Notes under the pieces: model-generated
Told to the model about the DNA's origin: nothing
Database searches by the model: none
What the model saw: only the letters and a program-made list of their open reading frames with translations
Assembly: GCF_027580225.2 (NCBI RefSeq)
Contig: NC_073341.2
Location: 15,374,501 to 15,438,500, forward strand
Reading direction: 5' to 3'
DNA from: Misgurnus anguillicaudatus
Taxonomy: Eukaryota > Chordata > Actinopteri > Cypriniformes > Cobitidae
DNA length: 64,000 nucleotides
Shown here: piece by piece, positions 46,065 to 56,160 of the stretch
How the letters are laid out: each line of letters starts with the position of its first letter
Numbering within the stretch: position 1 is the first letter of the stretch
Translations under genes and position numbers: made by a program

Positions 46065-46809
46065 GTAAGTATAAAATTTTATAATTCCTATTTAAAATGT
46101 ATTGGGAATGTCTTAATTATCTTCTACATTTAAGTACTGCTGCACTTTATTCTTTGTAGTCAGATCATCATTTTTGTCACATCCTATTTGTTGACCGTCA
46201 ATTGCCAACTGTAAAAATGTAATATTAGAGTTTGTAGTTATTTTGCAGTCAAATTAACCTTTATTTGGGGTTCACAATGGTCTTGATTTACTATAAAGCA
46301 CAGGATAAAAAATAACCCGGCAAGAATAACCCAGAATATGAATCCTATTAATGATTAGCCTAGTACTCATATAGTGGAAAAGGGATTAGAAAACTTTTAC
46401 TACTTTTTTATTGAAGACATTTAAATAAAATTCCTGTATTTCTACATATCACAAAGTATATTGCATAACAAAAAGCCATTGCAATGTCAGTTTTTGGCCT
46501 TTCGTTTGTTTATCAAAGGCAGTAATTATGCAATGTGTACATACTGTTTTACTGTAAACAAATGGAGAAGGTGGACAACAAATTACAGTAAATCTTAAAA
46601 TGTAATGGTTTATATTTAGTGTGTAAGAGTACATCAGTGTAGGATAGACCAAAACAACTGTACATTTTATAATATGAAATGTTCTTCAAATACATTTACA
46701 GCAAGCTAAGCTATACTATTCATATACAGCATTTTACTGTTTTTTTTAAGTGCACAGTATTTGACTTGCAAGACTACTGTAAGTTACTATAATTTTTTGC
46801 AAACATTTT

Positions 46810-48814
46810 TTACAGCATTTCTCCATAGTGAATGTTCATATGAACTTCAAGATTTTCTTTCTGTGTAAAACTCTTTCCACACTGAGGACAAATATGTAGA
46901 CGCTCTCCAGAGTGAATTCTCATGTGAAGGTCAAGACCTTCTTTGCGTTTGAAACTCTCTCCACACTGAGTACATGCGTATGGACGCTCTCCAGTGTGAA
47001 CTCTCATGTGAACCCCAAGCCCTTCTTTGCGTTTGAAACTCTTTCCACACTGAGTACATGAGTATGGACGCTCTTCAGTATGAATTAGCATGTGGTTCTG
47101 AAGCACCGATTTCTGTCTAAAACCCTTTCCACACTCAAGACATGTGTGTGGACACTCTCCAGTGTGAATTCTCATGTGGTTGTCAAGTGTCGATTTCTGT
47201 TTAAAACCCCTTCCACACTGAAGACATGTGTATGGACGCTCTCCTGAGTGAAATCTCATATGAAATTCCAATCTTGATTTGTGTTTAAAACTTTTTTTAC
47301 ATTGTAGACACGTATGGCATGGACGCTCTCTGGGGTGAATTCTCTCGTGCACCTTAAGCTCTGATTTCTTTGTGAAACTCATTTCACACTGAAGACATGC
47401 GAACAAACGGTCTTTAGTGTGAATTTGCATGTGCACATAAAGACTTGATTTCTGTGTGAAACCTCTTCCACATTTAAGACATGTGTATGGACGCTCTCCA
47501 GTGTGAACTCTCATGTGCTTATCAAGATTTGATTTCTGTGTGAAACCCTTTCCACATTGAAGACAAGAGTATGGACGCTCTCCAGTGTGAATTCTCATGT
47601 GCATATCAAGATTTAGTTTCTGTGTGAAGCTCTTTCCACACTGAAGACATGCGTATGGACGCTCTTCAGTGTGAATTCTCACGTGGCTGTCAAGTGTTGA
47701 TTTCTGTTTAAAAGCCTTTTCACAATGAGGACATGTGTATGAATGCTCTTCACTGTGAATAAACATGTGATTCTCAAGACCTTGTTTGCGTTTGAAACTC
47801 TTTTCACACTGAAGACATGAGTATGGATGCTCTCCTTTGTGAACTTTCATGTGTATATCAAGATTTGGTTTCTGTGTGAAACCCTTTCCACATTGAGGAC
47901 ATGAGAATGGATGCTCTCCATTGTGAAGTTTCATGTGCATATTAAGATGTGATTTCTGTGTGAAACTCCTGTCACACTTAAGACATGAATATGGACGCTC
48001 TCCAGAGTGAATTCTCATGTGAACCTTAAGGCCTGATTTCTCGATGAAACTCTTTCCACATTGAAGACATGTGTATGGACGCTCTCCAGTGTGAATTCTC
48101 ATGTGCATATCAAGGTTTGGTTTCTGTGTGAAACACTTTCCACATTGAAGACATGTGTATGGACGCTCTCCGGTGTGAATTCTCATGTGTTTATCAAGAT
48201 CTGGTTTCTGTGTGAAACACTTTCCACATTGAAGACATTTGTATGGGCGATCTCCAATCTGAATTCTCACGTGTTCCTCAGAATGTCTTCCCGATGTAAA
48301 ACCGTTCTCACAGTGAGGTGGGGATTTGCCCGCTTCTGTACTTTGCTTTCTTTTTAGAGAGAAAGTATTTTCCATCTGCAAGCTACTGGATGTTTCTCTC
48401 ATTATGAAATGATGAGTTGTCTGATAGTAGTGTTTCTCCTCAACTTCATCCAGTTCATCACTTTCAACTTTCAGGTCCATTAAGTCTAAAATTAAACAAG
48501 AGAGTTTTTTCTGTCATTCTCATGTTAATATCATAATCCTTCAGGAAAATGCTATTAATCCAGGACAAAGCCTTGGTTATATTAGAACATTTAAGTAGTT
48601 TTTGCAAACAAACCTTACAAAAACAATACTGGTGTGCATCTTATATGTTAAGATATGTCAGTAAAAGGTGTTTTTAAATAAAGGCAGCTCAAACATGCAT
48701 TTTAGTCTGGGACTATGGTAAGCCCTGTTTGTGAAACTGCCCCACAAATAGATACTGACCTTTGGGTTCCTCTGTGTCTTCTTGTTTAATTCGGCATAGG
48801 TCTGGATCACTCAT
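46810..48814 (-). CDS. FiNZ-type C2H2 zinc-finger protein, gene 3 (17 fingers)
   Basis: Predicted 576-residue nuclear protein, the most complete of the four. Exon 2 (48814-48760) encodes [18 protein letters not shown] with a GTCAGT donor. Exon 3 (48485-46810) follows a TTTTAG acceptor in phase. The FiNZ-like acidic segment ([17 protein letters not shown]) precedes one degenerate finger (single Cys, terminal Gln) and 17 intact C2H2 fingers, ending NIHYGEML. Linkers are mostly TGERPY. Fingers correspond closely to gene 2 but with three more, showing finger gain or loss since duplication. A 1-base deletion in the 5' part of exon 2 puts the exon-1 ORF out of frame, so translation should begin at MSDPD. 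The exon-1 ORF then stops in ATGA overlapping that start. Confidence 0.88.
48556..48746. mobile_element. Reduced MITE copy in intron 2 of zinc-finger gene 3
   Basis: Same site and sequence as the MITE at 39441-39669, with the left terminus deleted (text resumes at TTAATCCAGGACAAAGCC). A deletion on the right reaches close to exon 2. Orthology of position shows insertion before the gene 2/gene 3 duplication. Confidence 0.8.
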
Positions 48815-49020
48815 GTCTTCAGTTTCTCTTTAATCAAAACATAAATTTATACATTTTAACATTAACAACTTGTATTAAAAAGTAAAACAAATGATTTAAG
48901 TGCTCCAATATACAGAACAAATAATTATGAGGTCAACAATATTATTTAAAAATAATAATAATTTCCGGTGAGAGAGAGAATATAGAAAAATAAAAAATAA
49001 AGCTTCATCAAGTCTATTAC

Positions 49021-49170
49021 CTCGACTCTTCCAACAATCAATGTCAGTGTTGGAAACTGTTTCCAGTGAGACCAGGAGTCTTGTATTGTCTTCAGTAGTA
49101 GTCTTTATTGTAGATAGCGAAGTCTTTAAATCAGATCGTACTGCTACTGGCACTGCAGTCATCAAGTCTA
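49021..49170 (-). other. Exon 1 of zinc-finger gene 3, with upstream ORF
   Basis: Donor CGAG|GTAATAG at 49021/49020. The open frame (TAVPVAVRSDLKTSLSTI) is almost identical to that of gene 2. After splicing, the 1-base deletion in exon 2 makes it end at TGA within ATGA, where the main ATG begins. Confidence 0.6.
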
Positions 49171-49191
49171 ACTGATGCTGGAACTACATTG

Positions 49192-49199
49192 CATTTATA
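49192..49199 (-). promoter_or_regulatory. TATA box of zinc-finger gene 3
   Basis: The minus strand reads GTATAAATGCAATGTAG, identical to genes 2 and 4. Confidence 0.75.
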
Positions 49200-49994
49200 C
49201 ACATTTTAAGGGGCGGTCCTATAAAATGGAAACAAAGCACTTAACTTTAAACAAAGCACAGCCACTCCCAATCCTGGAATTCCAACATTCCTCAATCACA
49301 TTAACAATAACTGTCCCATCCACACCACTTCATTATCATAGAAATGGGCTCTTGGTTGATTAATAAGCAAATGGTCACAAACTCACAGCATTGGATGGGC
49401 CATCAAGAGCCATTACATTCTGCTTTATTCATCCTTAATGACCCAATCCAAATGTGTCTCTTTTAGCATTTATTATAAAGATAGGGGAGAAAAGAAGAAC
49501 CAGACGATGCCAAATTGACTCTTATCTTATCTTTTCCTACACCAGTCACTGTTAAAGCATGTAAGTGTATTTTCAAGCTCCCTCCACTCAACACAATCGA
49601 CTGCATGAGATCAACAGTAGTCTTTTATTAATTGTTAACTTTTATTAAATGCCTTCTGTCACTTTTTGTAAACTACAGCATTTTAGGCGAATTCCAGGAA
49701 TGGTCAACATAAGAACACTGGGTATCATCTGAATCCAGAATCACCCACAAAATCCCAACAAATCAGTTCCACGATTCTAAGCAAATGTCCTCCAAATCTA
49801 CAAGCAAAAAAAAACAACAATTCCGTCATATCTCCATATAAAGAGCACTGTTTCAAAACTGCTTAGGTACCCTTAGATTTTGATGCTCACCATATTACAC
49901 AGTGTTTAATATACTCAGTTTATGAAAATATTGTGTATTATGAGTAAATTCACGTCATTCAAAAATGGTGTGTCATTTAACCCAACTAATTCTA

Positions 49995-50254
49995 CACTGT
50001 AAAAAATACTTTGCTGCCCCAAACAATTTTGTTAAATGAACTCCGATTTCCAAGTCATGTCAATAGAGATGAGTTGTCACAACTTATAAAATATAGTTGA
50101 GAAAAGTTAACTTAATTTTATAAAGTTATAACAACTCACCTGTAGTTATAACAACTAATTTCTTGTCAAGATAAATAATAGTAAGTTGAAATGACTTGTA
50201 AATCCGAGCCGATTCAACAAAAAATGTCAAGGCAGCAAAGAACTTCTTACAGTG
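49995..50254. mobile_element. TA-flanked MITE (CACTGTAA ends), private to duplicate B
   Basis: TA at 49993-49994 and 50255-50256 flanks ends CACTGTAAAAAATACTTTGC and CACTGTAAGAAGTTCTTTGC. Both arms continue into GCTGCC. Non-coding, Tc1/mariner-like in type. Duplicate A lacks it. Confidence 0.87.
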
Positions 50255-50562
50255 TACATAAGGAACATTTCATGTGGTAAAAAATGAGCCTTTTAGGCAG
50301 ACAAAATGATTTTAGAAGTGGAACACGAGAAACAGGGAAAGCATACGTCTAGTGCTCACAGTGAAAAAGGTGGAAAAATGTGTACTTGTTTTAAAACGAA
50401 TGTGTTAATGTTGTATAGTTACAGACAACACATTTAATGTGGTTTATGATTCCTTTCTGTGTTACACTTTGTGTTGTTTTAACACATTGTGTTGTCCCTT
50501 TTATTTGTTTGAACACAAAATCAACATGAAATGACACATAATGTGTTAAAATAATACATAGC

Positions 50563-50808
50563 TATGGTTTCCTGGACAAGGAGTATCTTAAATCAGGACT
50601 AGCCTTAGTTTAATTAGGAAATATAACTAGTTTTAACAAACATGCCTTACTAAAAACATTACGTGTGTGCATTTTGAGGCAAAACAAAGGGCTCTGATGT
50701 ATTTTAAGATTTGTCAGTGCAAGTTGTTTTTATTTTGGACAGCTCTTACATTTATTTTAGTCTATGAGAAGTCTAATCCCTGTCCGGGAAACCGCCCCAT
50801 AAATAGTA
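50563..50808. mobile_element. Copy of the ACAGGGTTT-type MITE
   Basis: Starts TATGGTTTCCTGGACAAGG and ends CCTGTCCGGGAAACCGCCCC. The middle matches the element at 39441 (TTTTGAGGCAAAAC, TTGTCAGTG). More complete at the right terminus than the gene 2 copy. Confidence 0.75.
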
Positions 50809-51350
50809 TAAGTTTGGAAATAGTATAAGTTAAGTTTTTTTCTTAAACGTAACATGATAATTTATTTAGAGAAAACAACAAAATGCTAACATTTGTTTAT
50901 TCACCTCTTCTAAGCATCTATTCATTGTATTGTCTCTGTTTTTGTGGCTCTGCCCCATTCAAGTTTCAGCGTCCTGGCACACATTGACCTCTAAAGCCAG
51001 GTTATGGCCCTCTAATTATTATTCTTTTGTCTGTATTAAAAAAACACATACTGATGAGTTTCTATTCAATGTTTTAATCCCCAATTTGTTTGGTCAAATG
51101 TCTCGCTTCACCTTCTTTGACTTTGTGTAAAAAACATTTTAATGAGCTTTACCATTCAAAGTTATTCCTAAAGTCTAAACTGTCTAAATTTGCTGAAGTT
51201 ATGCAGTTGTTTGCCAGTAACTTACTGTAGATTTAATGTTATTTACTGGCAAAAAAAATTCAGAATAAAACTATAAAATAACTAATTTAAAAATAACTAA
51301 TTTTATTTTTTACAATAAAATAAAGTTCAAATGCTAAAGCTTGAGTCTTT

Positions 51351-52135
51351 GAATAAGATTGTGAATTGGCATGTGGATTATGATTTTCCTACCTGGTTAA
51401 CAGTTACGTTTGTATTCATTCTAATTTGCTCTGTATTATTGACTATTCTAAGTTACTATAAAGTATTACGATATGTTATAACCACAAATCTTTGATAAGG
51501 GTAATTTCATAAGTTCTAACTCTAAAGTTGTTAGCAAGTTGCATTTATATTTGGGTTATCAGGATGGAAGTCATAATTATCTCTGCTGTAATTGAGTTGT
51601 TATATAGTCATGTGATTTAATTTTATTTGGCTATGGAGCTAGTTTGAACCCCTGGTTATAGTTTGAGTTTTGTATTAAGTTGTATGCGATTGCAGGGGGC
51701 TACATGAGTACATTTGCGTCTTTCCATTGTCCTGTTTAAATTGAACATATACCAGTGACATTGTTTTATTTTAAGATGCACACCTGTATCATTTTTTGTA
51801 AGGTATGTTTGTAAAAACAAAACAATAAAAAAAAGAAATTGATATCAATTAATCATAAAATGGCCCTGATATGTCACTAGACATTAAGAAATCTTTTTCA
51901 TTTCAAATATTTATATCACTGACACCAGTGGTCTGGCCAGGATATTGTCATTTAAAAAGTGAAGTTGCAGCCCTCAACTGATGTTTATGTTGTCATTTTG
52001 TGTATTGGCCACTAGTTGTTGGATTGCAGTACCAGTTTTAGCCACAATCCTACATACTGTTCCTTTAAATTATCAAATATAAATAAGGCCTAGTCCTGGA
52101 TTAACCTAAACCCTGTCCTGGAAACTGTCCCTATA
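51351..52135. other. No gene recognised; MITE fragment near its right end
   Basis: 51770-51815 (GATGCACACCTGTATC, GTAAGGTATGTTTG) and 52086-52130 (AAGGCCTAGTCCTGGATTAA) are separated pieces of the ACAGGGTTT-type MITE. The rest is AT-rich without motifs. Confidence 0.45.
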
Positions 52136-53058
52136 TGGGTGATTCTCACGAAACCATTGAAACACCACAGCACTTATGATTTTAGCTTTAACATGTGTAA
52201 TATAGTAACATTAAAAAGCATCAGAATTAACACAATACTGTGTTCTACCTTGCACAATGTGTGATTTCAACATAAGAATTTATAATTGTACATTTTATCT
52301 CATTTTCTGCTGAAATTATCATTACCGCAATGTGTCCGGCTGTGTTTGAACATGCGTTATGTTGTAATTTAATCAAATTAACACAAAAATATTAAGAAAA
52401 AAAAATAAATGGATGTTTTGCTAGACTACTTAAGATGACAGAAAAAAATGTTTACTGAATATTCATGTATAATAATAATGAAGAAAAATTAGGAAAATGA
52501 TGTGTCCATGCCTGATGTTCTCATCCTCCGCAACACTTTTTGAGAACAGTTTAAGCACACATACAGAATTTTAATAAATTTTGATTTTGAGTGACCAAGC
52601 ACATGGACCAGTTACTTCAAGATGGCTACCAGGTAAGATCATTTTTTTTACAGTTAATTTGAAATATTGTCTTGTCAGAATGCTTACACGACATTTTGAT
52701 TATCATAACCGCAACAGATGTTTATTAAATGTTAATTTAATTAATAGAAGCATAATACTTTGATTTTAAATGCATGTGCAGAATCTCCAAATTATGTTCT
52801 TTCAGGTTTGTCATGTCATTTTGAAAATATGTCAGTGTTGATGTTTTCTGACTGTTGCGGTAATGAGATTTTTTAGGACAATTTTTTGAAATTATGTTAC
52901 AAAAAGTGTTAAATGATAAGTAAAAGTTTTTAAATTAATGTTCCCATTTACTCCAGACTTTGTTTTTCAATGTCTGGTGGGAAAAAAAGTACATTTAAGC
53001 AATTTTTACATTTTCATGCTTGACATTTTTAAAACCAAGTTTTCGTGAGAATCACCCA
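52136..53058. mobile_element. DNA element with TGGGTGATTCTCACGAAA ends
   Basis: Terminal inverted repeats TGGGTGATTCTCACGAAA at both ends. Flanking bases are TATA/TATA, fitting a TA or TATA duplication. The interior (923 bp) has no ORF. It sits at the edge of the inverted duplicate holding gene 4, which starts at once after it. Confidence 0.85.
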
Positions 53059-53788
53059 TATAAGCATCAAAACCTAAGGGTACCCAAGTAGTTTTGGAAG
53101 AGTGCTATTCATCTAAAGATATGATAGAATTGTTATTTTTTGCTTATAACTTTAGAAAACATTTACCTAAAATCATGAAACTGATTTTTTTGGATTTTGT
53201 GGGTGATTCTGGATGAGATTAAGAAAACTGTGCATATGTTGGCCATTTCTTGAATTTGTCTATGCTGTAGTTTATGAAAAAGTGACAAAATCGAATAGCT
53301 AAACTGGAACTTAAACTGGAAGAACAGCACAGCAGCAAACAATTAACCGAAGACGTTTTAATCTCATGCAGTTGATTATGTTGGAAGGACAGAGCTTGAA
53401 AATACACTTACATGTTTTTACAGTGACTGGTGCAGGAAAGGACAAAACAAGAGTAAATCCAACATCATCCGACTCTTCCTCTCTCTCCCACCCTTACACC
53501 AAATGCTAAAAGAGACACACCTGGACCGGGCCACCAAGGAAAAACAAAGCAGAATGTAATGGCTTTTGATGGCCCATCCAATGCTGTGAGTTTGTGGGCC
53601 AGTTGCTTATGAATCAGCTAAGAGCTCATTTTTATGATAATGAAGTTGTGTGGATGGGACAGTTATGTTAATGTGATTGAGGAATGGTGAAATTCCAGGA
53701 TTGGGAGTGGCTCTGCTACTTCCTTTCAATGTTTTGTTTAAAGTTAAGTGCTTTGTTTCCATGTTATAGGACCGCCCCTTAAAATGTG

Positions 53789-53796
53789 TATAAATG
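53789..53796 (+). promoter_or_regulatory. TATA box of zinc-finger gene 4
   Basis: AATGTGTATAAATGCAATG on the plus strand, followed by GTTCCAGCATCAGTTAGACT as in genes 2 and 3. Confidence 0.75.
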
Positions 53797-53816
53797 CAAT
53801 GTAGTTCCAGCATCAG

Positions 53817-53967
53817 TTAGACTTGATGACTGCAGCACCAGTAGCAGTACGATCTGATTTAAAGACTTCACTATCTACAATAAAGACTACTACTGAAGAC
53901 AATACAAGACTCCTGGTCTCACTGGAAACAGTTTCCAACACTGACATTGATTGTTGGAAGAGTCGAG
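53817..53967 (+). other. Exon 1 of zinc-finger gene 4, with an open frame
   Basis: Donor CGAG|GTAATAG after 53967. From ATG at 53826 the frame is open through SNTDIDCWKSR. Joined to exon 2 at 54238 it runs in frame through EKTED into the main ATG, as in gene 2. The 5' end is estimated from the TATA box. Confidence 0.6.
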
Positions 53968-54251
53968 GTAATAGACTTGATAAAGCTGATTTTTTATTTT
54001 TCTTTATTCTTCCTCTCACTGGAAATTGCATTTCTCTCAAGTTGAATTATCTTGAATAATATTATATACATTTTAATAAGATTTTCCTTTATTGGATTTA
54101 AATAATACTGGATCTACATACTATTGTTGACATCTTAATTACTTTCTGTATATTGGAGCACTTAGTATTTTTTATTTTTAATGCATTTTCTTAAAGTCTT
54201 TAATGTGAAAATGTATTATTTTTTGTTTTGATTTAAGAGAAGACTGAAGAC

Positions 54252-55714
54252 ATGAGTTATTCAGACCTATGCCGTATTAAACAAGAAGACACAAAGGAAC
54301 ACAAAGGTTAGTCTCTATTTGTGTTTCTGAATTTATAATTGGTGAGAAATATCAAGGTAAAGTTTCAGCCGGTTCATCAGATTTGAATCATAGTAAAAAG
54401 CATATCTAACTTATAGAGGTATAGCATTTTCCTGAGGGTTTATGATATTATTAATAATACTTTATTTTCTATAGCGCCTTTAAAGTATACATCTCAAAAC
54501 GCTGTACAAAAACTATTAAAACAACACTGATACATTAACATGACAATGACAAATTCTTTTGTTTCATTTTAGATCCACTGGACCTGAAAGCCGAAAGCGA
54601 TGAACTGAATGAATTTGAGGAAAAACACTACTATCAGACACCTCATCGTTTCATAATGAGAGAAACATCCAGTAGCTTGCAGATGGAAAATACAAAAGCA
54701 GGCAAATCCCCACCTCACTGTGAGAACAGTTTTACACTTAAAAGACATTCTGAGGAACACGTGAGAATTCACACTGGAGAGCATCCATACACATGTCTGC
54801 AGTGTGGAAAGAGTTTCATCCAGAAATCACATCTTGATATGCACATGACAGTTCACACTGGAGAGCATCCATATGCATGTCCTTATTGTAAAAAGGGTTT
54901 CAAACAGAAATCGGCACTTGATATACATGTGAGAACTCACACTGGAGAGCGTCCACACGCACGTCCCCAGCGTAACAGGAGCCCCGCACAGAAACCAAAT
55001 CCCGACAGCCACATGAGAACCCACACCGGAGAGCATCCCCACCCACGTCCCCAGTGTGGAAAGAGCCCCACAGAAAAACAAAATCTTAAAATGCACATGA
55101 GAATTCACACTGGAGAGCGTCCACACTCATGTCTTGAGTGTGGAAAGAGTTTCATCCAGAAATCAGGGCTTAATCTGCACATGAGAGTTCACACTGGAGA
55201 GCATCCATATGCATGTCCTCATTGTAAAAAGGGTTTCAAACAGAAATCGGCACTTAACAAACATGTGAGAGCTCATACTGGAGAGCATCCATACATATGT
55301 CTTCAGTGTGGGGGGAGTTTTACAAACAAAACAAGTCTTGATATACACACGAGAATTCACACTGGAGAGCGTCCATTCCAATGTCTACAGTGTGTGAGGA
55401 GTTTCATACAGAAATCACAGCTTATTGTGCACATGAGAGTTCACTCTGGAGAGCGTCCATACGCATGTCCTCATTGTGAAAAGTGTTTCAAACAGAAATC
55501 GGCACCCGAAAGCCATACGAGAATTCACTCTGGAGAGCGTCCACACTCACGCCCCCAGCGTGAAAAGAGTTTCAAACGCAAACAAAGTCTTGACAGCCAC
55601 ATGAGATGTCACACTGGAGAGCGTCCATACTCATGTCTTCAGTGTTGCGAGAGTTTCACATGGAGTGCTAGTTTTAGAATTCACATGAGAATTCACACTG
55701 GAGAGCATCCATAA
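54252..55714 (+). CDS. FiNZ-type C2H2 zinc-finger protein, gene 4 (8 intact fingers, several lost)
   Basis: Predicted 398 residues. Exon 2 (54238-54306, ATG at 54252) encodes [18 protein letters not shown] with a GTTAGT donor. Exon 3 (54573-55714) follows a TTTTAG acceptor in phase. The FiNZ-like segment (DLKAESDELNEFEEKHY) is followed by a degenerate first finger and 8 intact C2H2 fingers. Three further finger units have lost zinc ligands by Cys-to-Arg changes (RPQRNRS, RPQCGKS, RPQREKS). These arise from TGT-to-CGT transitions in two T-to-C-rich stretches. A decayed extra finger follows the stop, and AATAAA occurs near 55750. The ORF is open, but DNA binding is probably reduced. It could be a recent pseudogene. 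Confidence 0.8.
54455..54545 (+). repeat. Short dispersed repeat in intron 2 of gene 4
   Basis: TTTTCTATAGCGCCTTTAAA followed by CATCTCAAAACGCTGTACAA is text I recall from a common fish repeat. Absent from the same intron in genes 2 and 3. Confidence 0.5.
54946..55075 (+). other. T-to-C transition tract within gene 4 fingers
   Basis: Compared with the finger consensus in the same gene, about 20 positions are T to C here (TGT to CGT, CTT to CCC, TTT to CCC, ATT to ACC), with almost no C to T. Tyr, Cys and Phe codons are altered. A weaker tract lies at 55540-55605. Confidence 0.75.
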
Positions 55715-55877
55715 ACATTGTCCTTAGTATGAAAAGGATTTTGAAACAAAAATAAAACACATGAAAATTCACTATTAAACGAGTGATACTGTAAAAAATG
55801 CTTGCTGAAATTATAGTAACATCAAACAGTCAAATACTGCAAATTAACAGTAAAACACTGTATTAATATCTCTAGTG

Positions 55878-56003
55878 CAATGTATCTCTACTCCAGTTCT
55901 CGGGCCCCCTCCCAGATTGTTTTAGATGTCTTCTTATATAAAACACCTGATATTAATTAGGGAGACATTTCAAATATTCTGAGAGGGGGGCCCGAGCACA
56001 CTG
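55878..56003. mobile_element. Foldback hAT-type MITE downstream of gene 4
   Basis: Ends CAATGTATCTCTACTCC and CAGTGTGCTCGGGCCCCC, converging on TCTCGGGCCCCCT and its inverse. Flanks CTCTAGTG (55870-55877) and CACTAGTG (56004-56011) match at 7 of 8. The homologous 3' flank of gene 1 gives the empty site (CTCTAGTGCAATTTAG). Confidence 0.82.
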
Positions 56004-56160
56004 CACTAGTGCAATTTATCTTGTTGTTAATGCATTTACTGTACATTTCATACTGTAATATGAACAGCAATTTTATTGTCTTTCCTCGAGTAATGCACTG
56101 AGACATTAAATAAACCATTAAACTGTAAAATGTATTGTTGTCCACATTTATTTACTTTTA

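Larger units (their letters stand above)
46360..51350 (-). repeat. Segmental duplicate B (contains zinc-finger gene 3)
   Basis: Direct counterpart of 37350-41885, with conserved order: 3' flank, finger exon, MITE-bearing intron, exon 2, exon 1, TATA region and distal text. It carries a private MITE at 49995-50254. Confidence 0.85.
53065..56160 (+). repeat. Inverted duplicate C (contains zinc-finger gene 4)
   Basis: Text from AGCATCAAAACCTAAGGGTA onwards is the reverse complement of duplicate B upstream text near 49890, and continues through promoter, exons and 3' flank to about 56160. More diverged from A and B than they are from each other. Confidence 0.8.

Noticed and set aside
48061..48357. 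Plus-strand ORF of [14 protein letters not shown] repeats (also 38143, and minus-strand 54827 and 55163)
   Set aside because: These are antisense readings of the zinc-finger linkers. The finger frames are the real ones.
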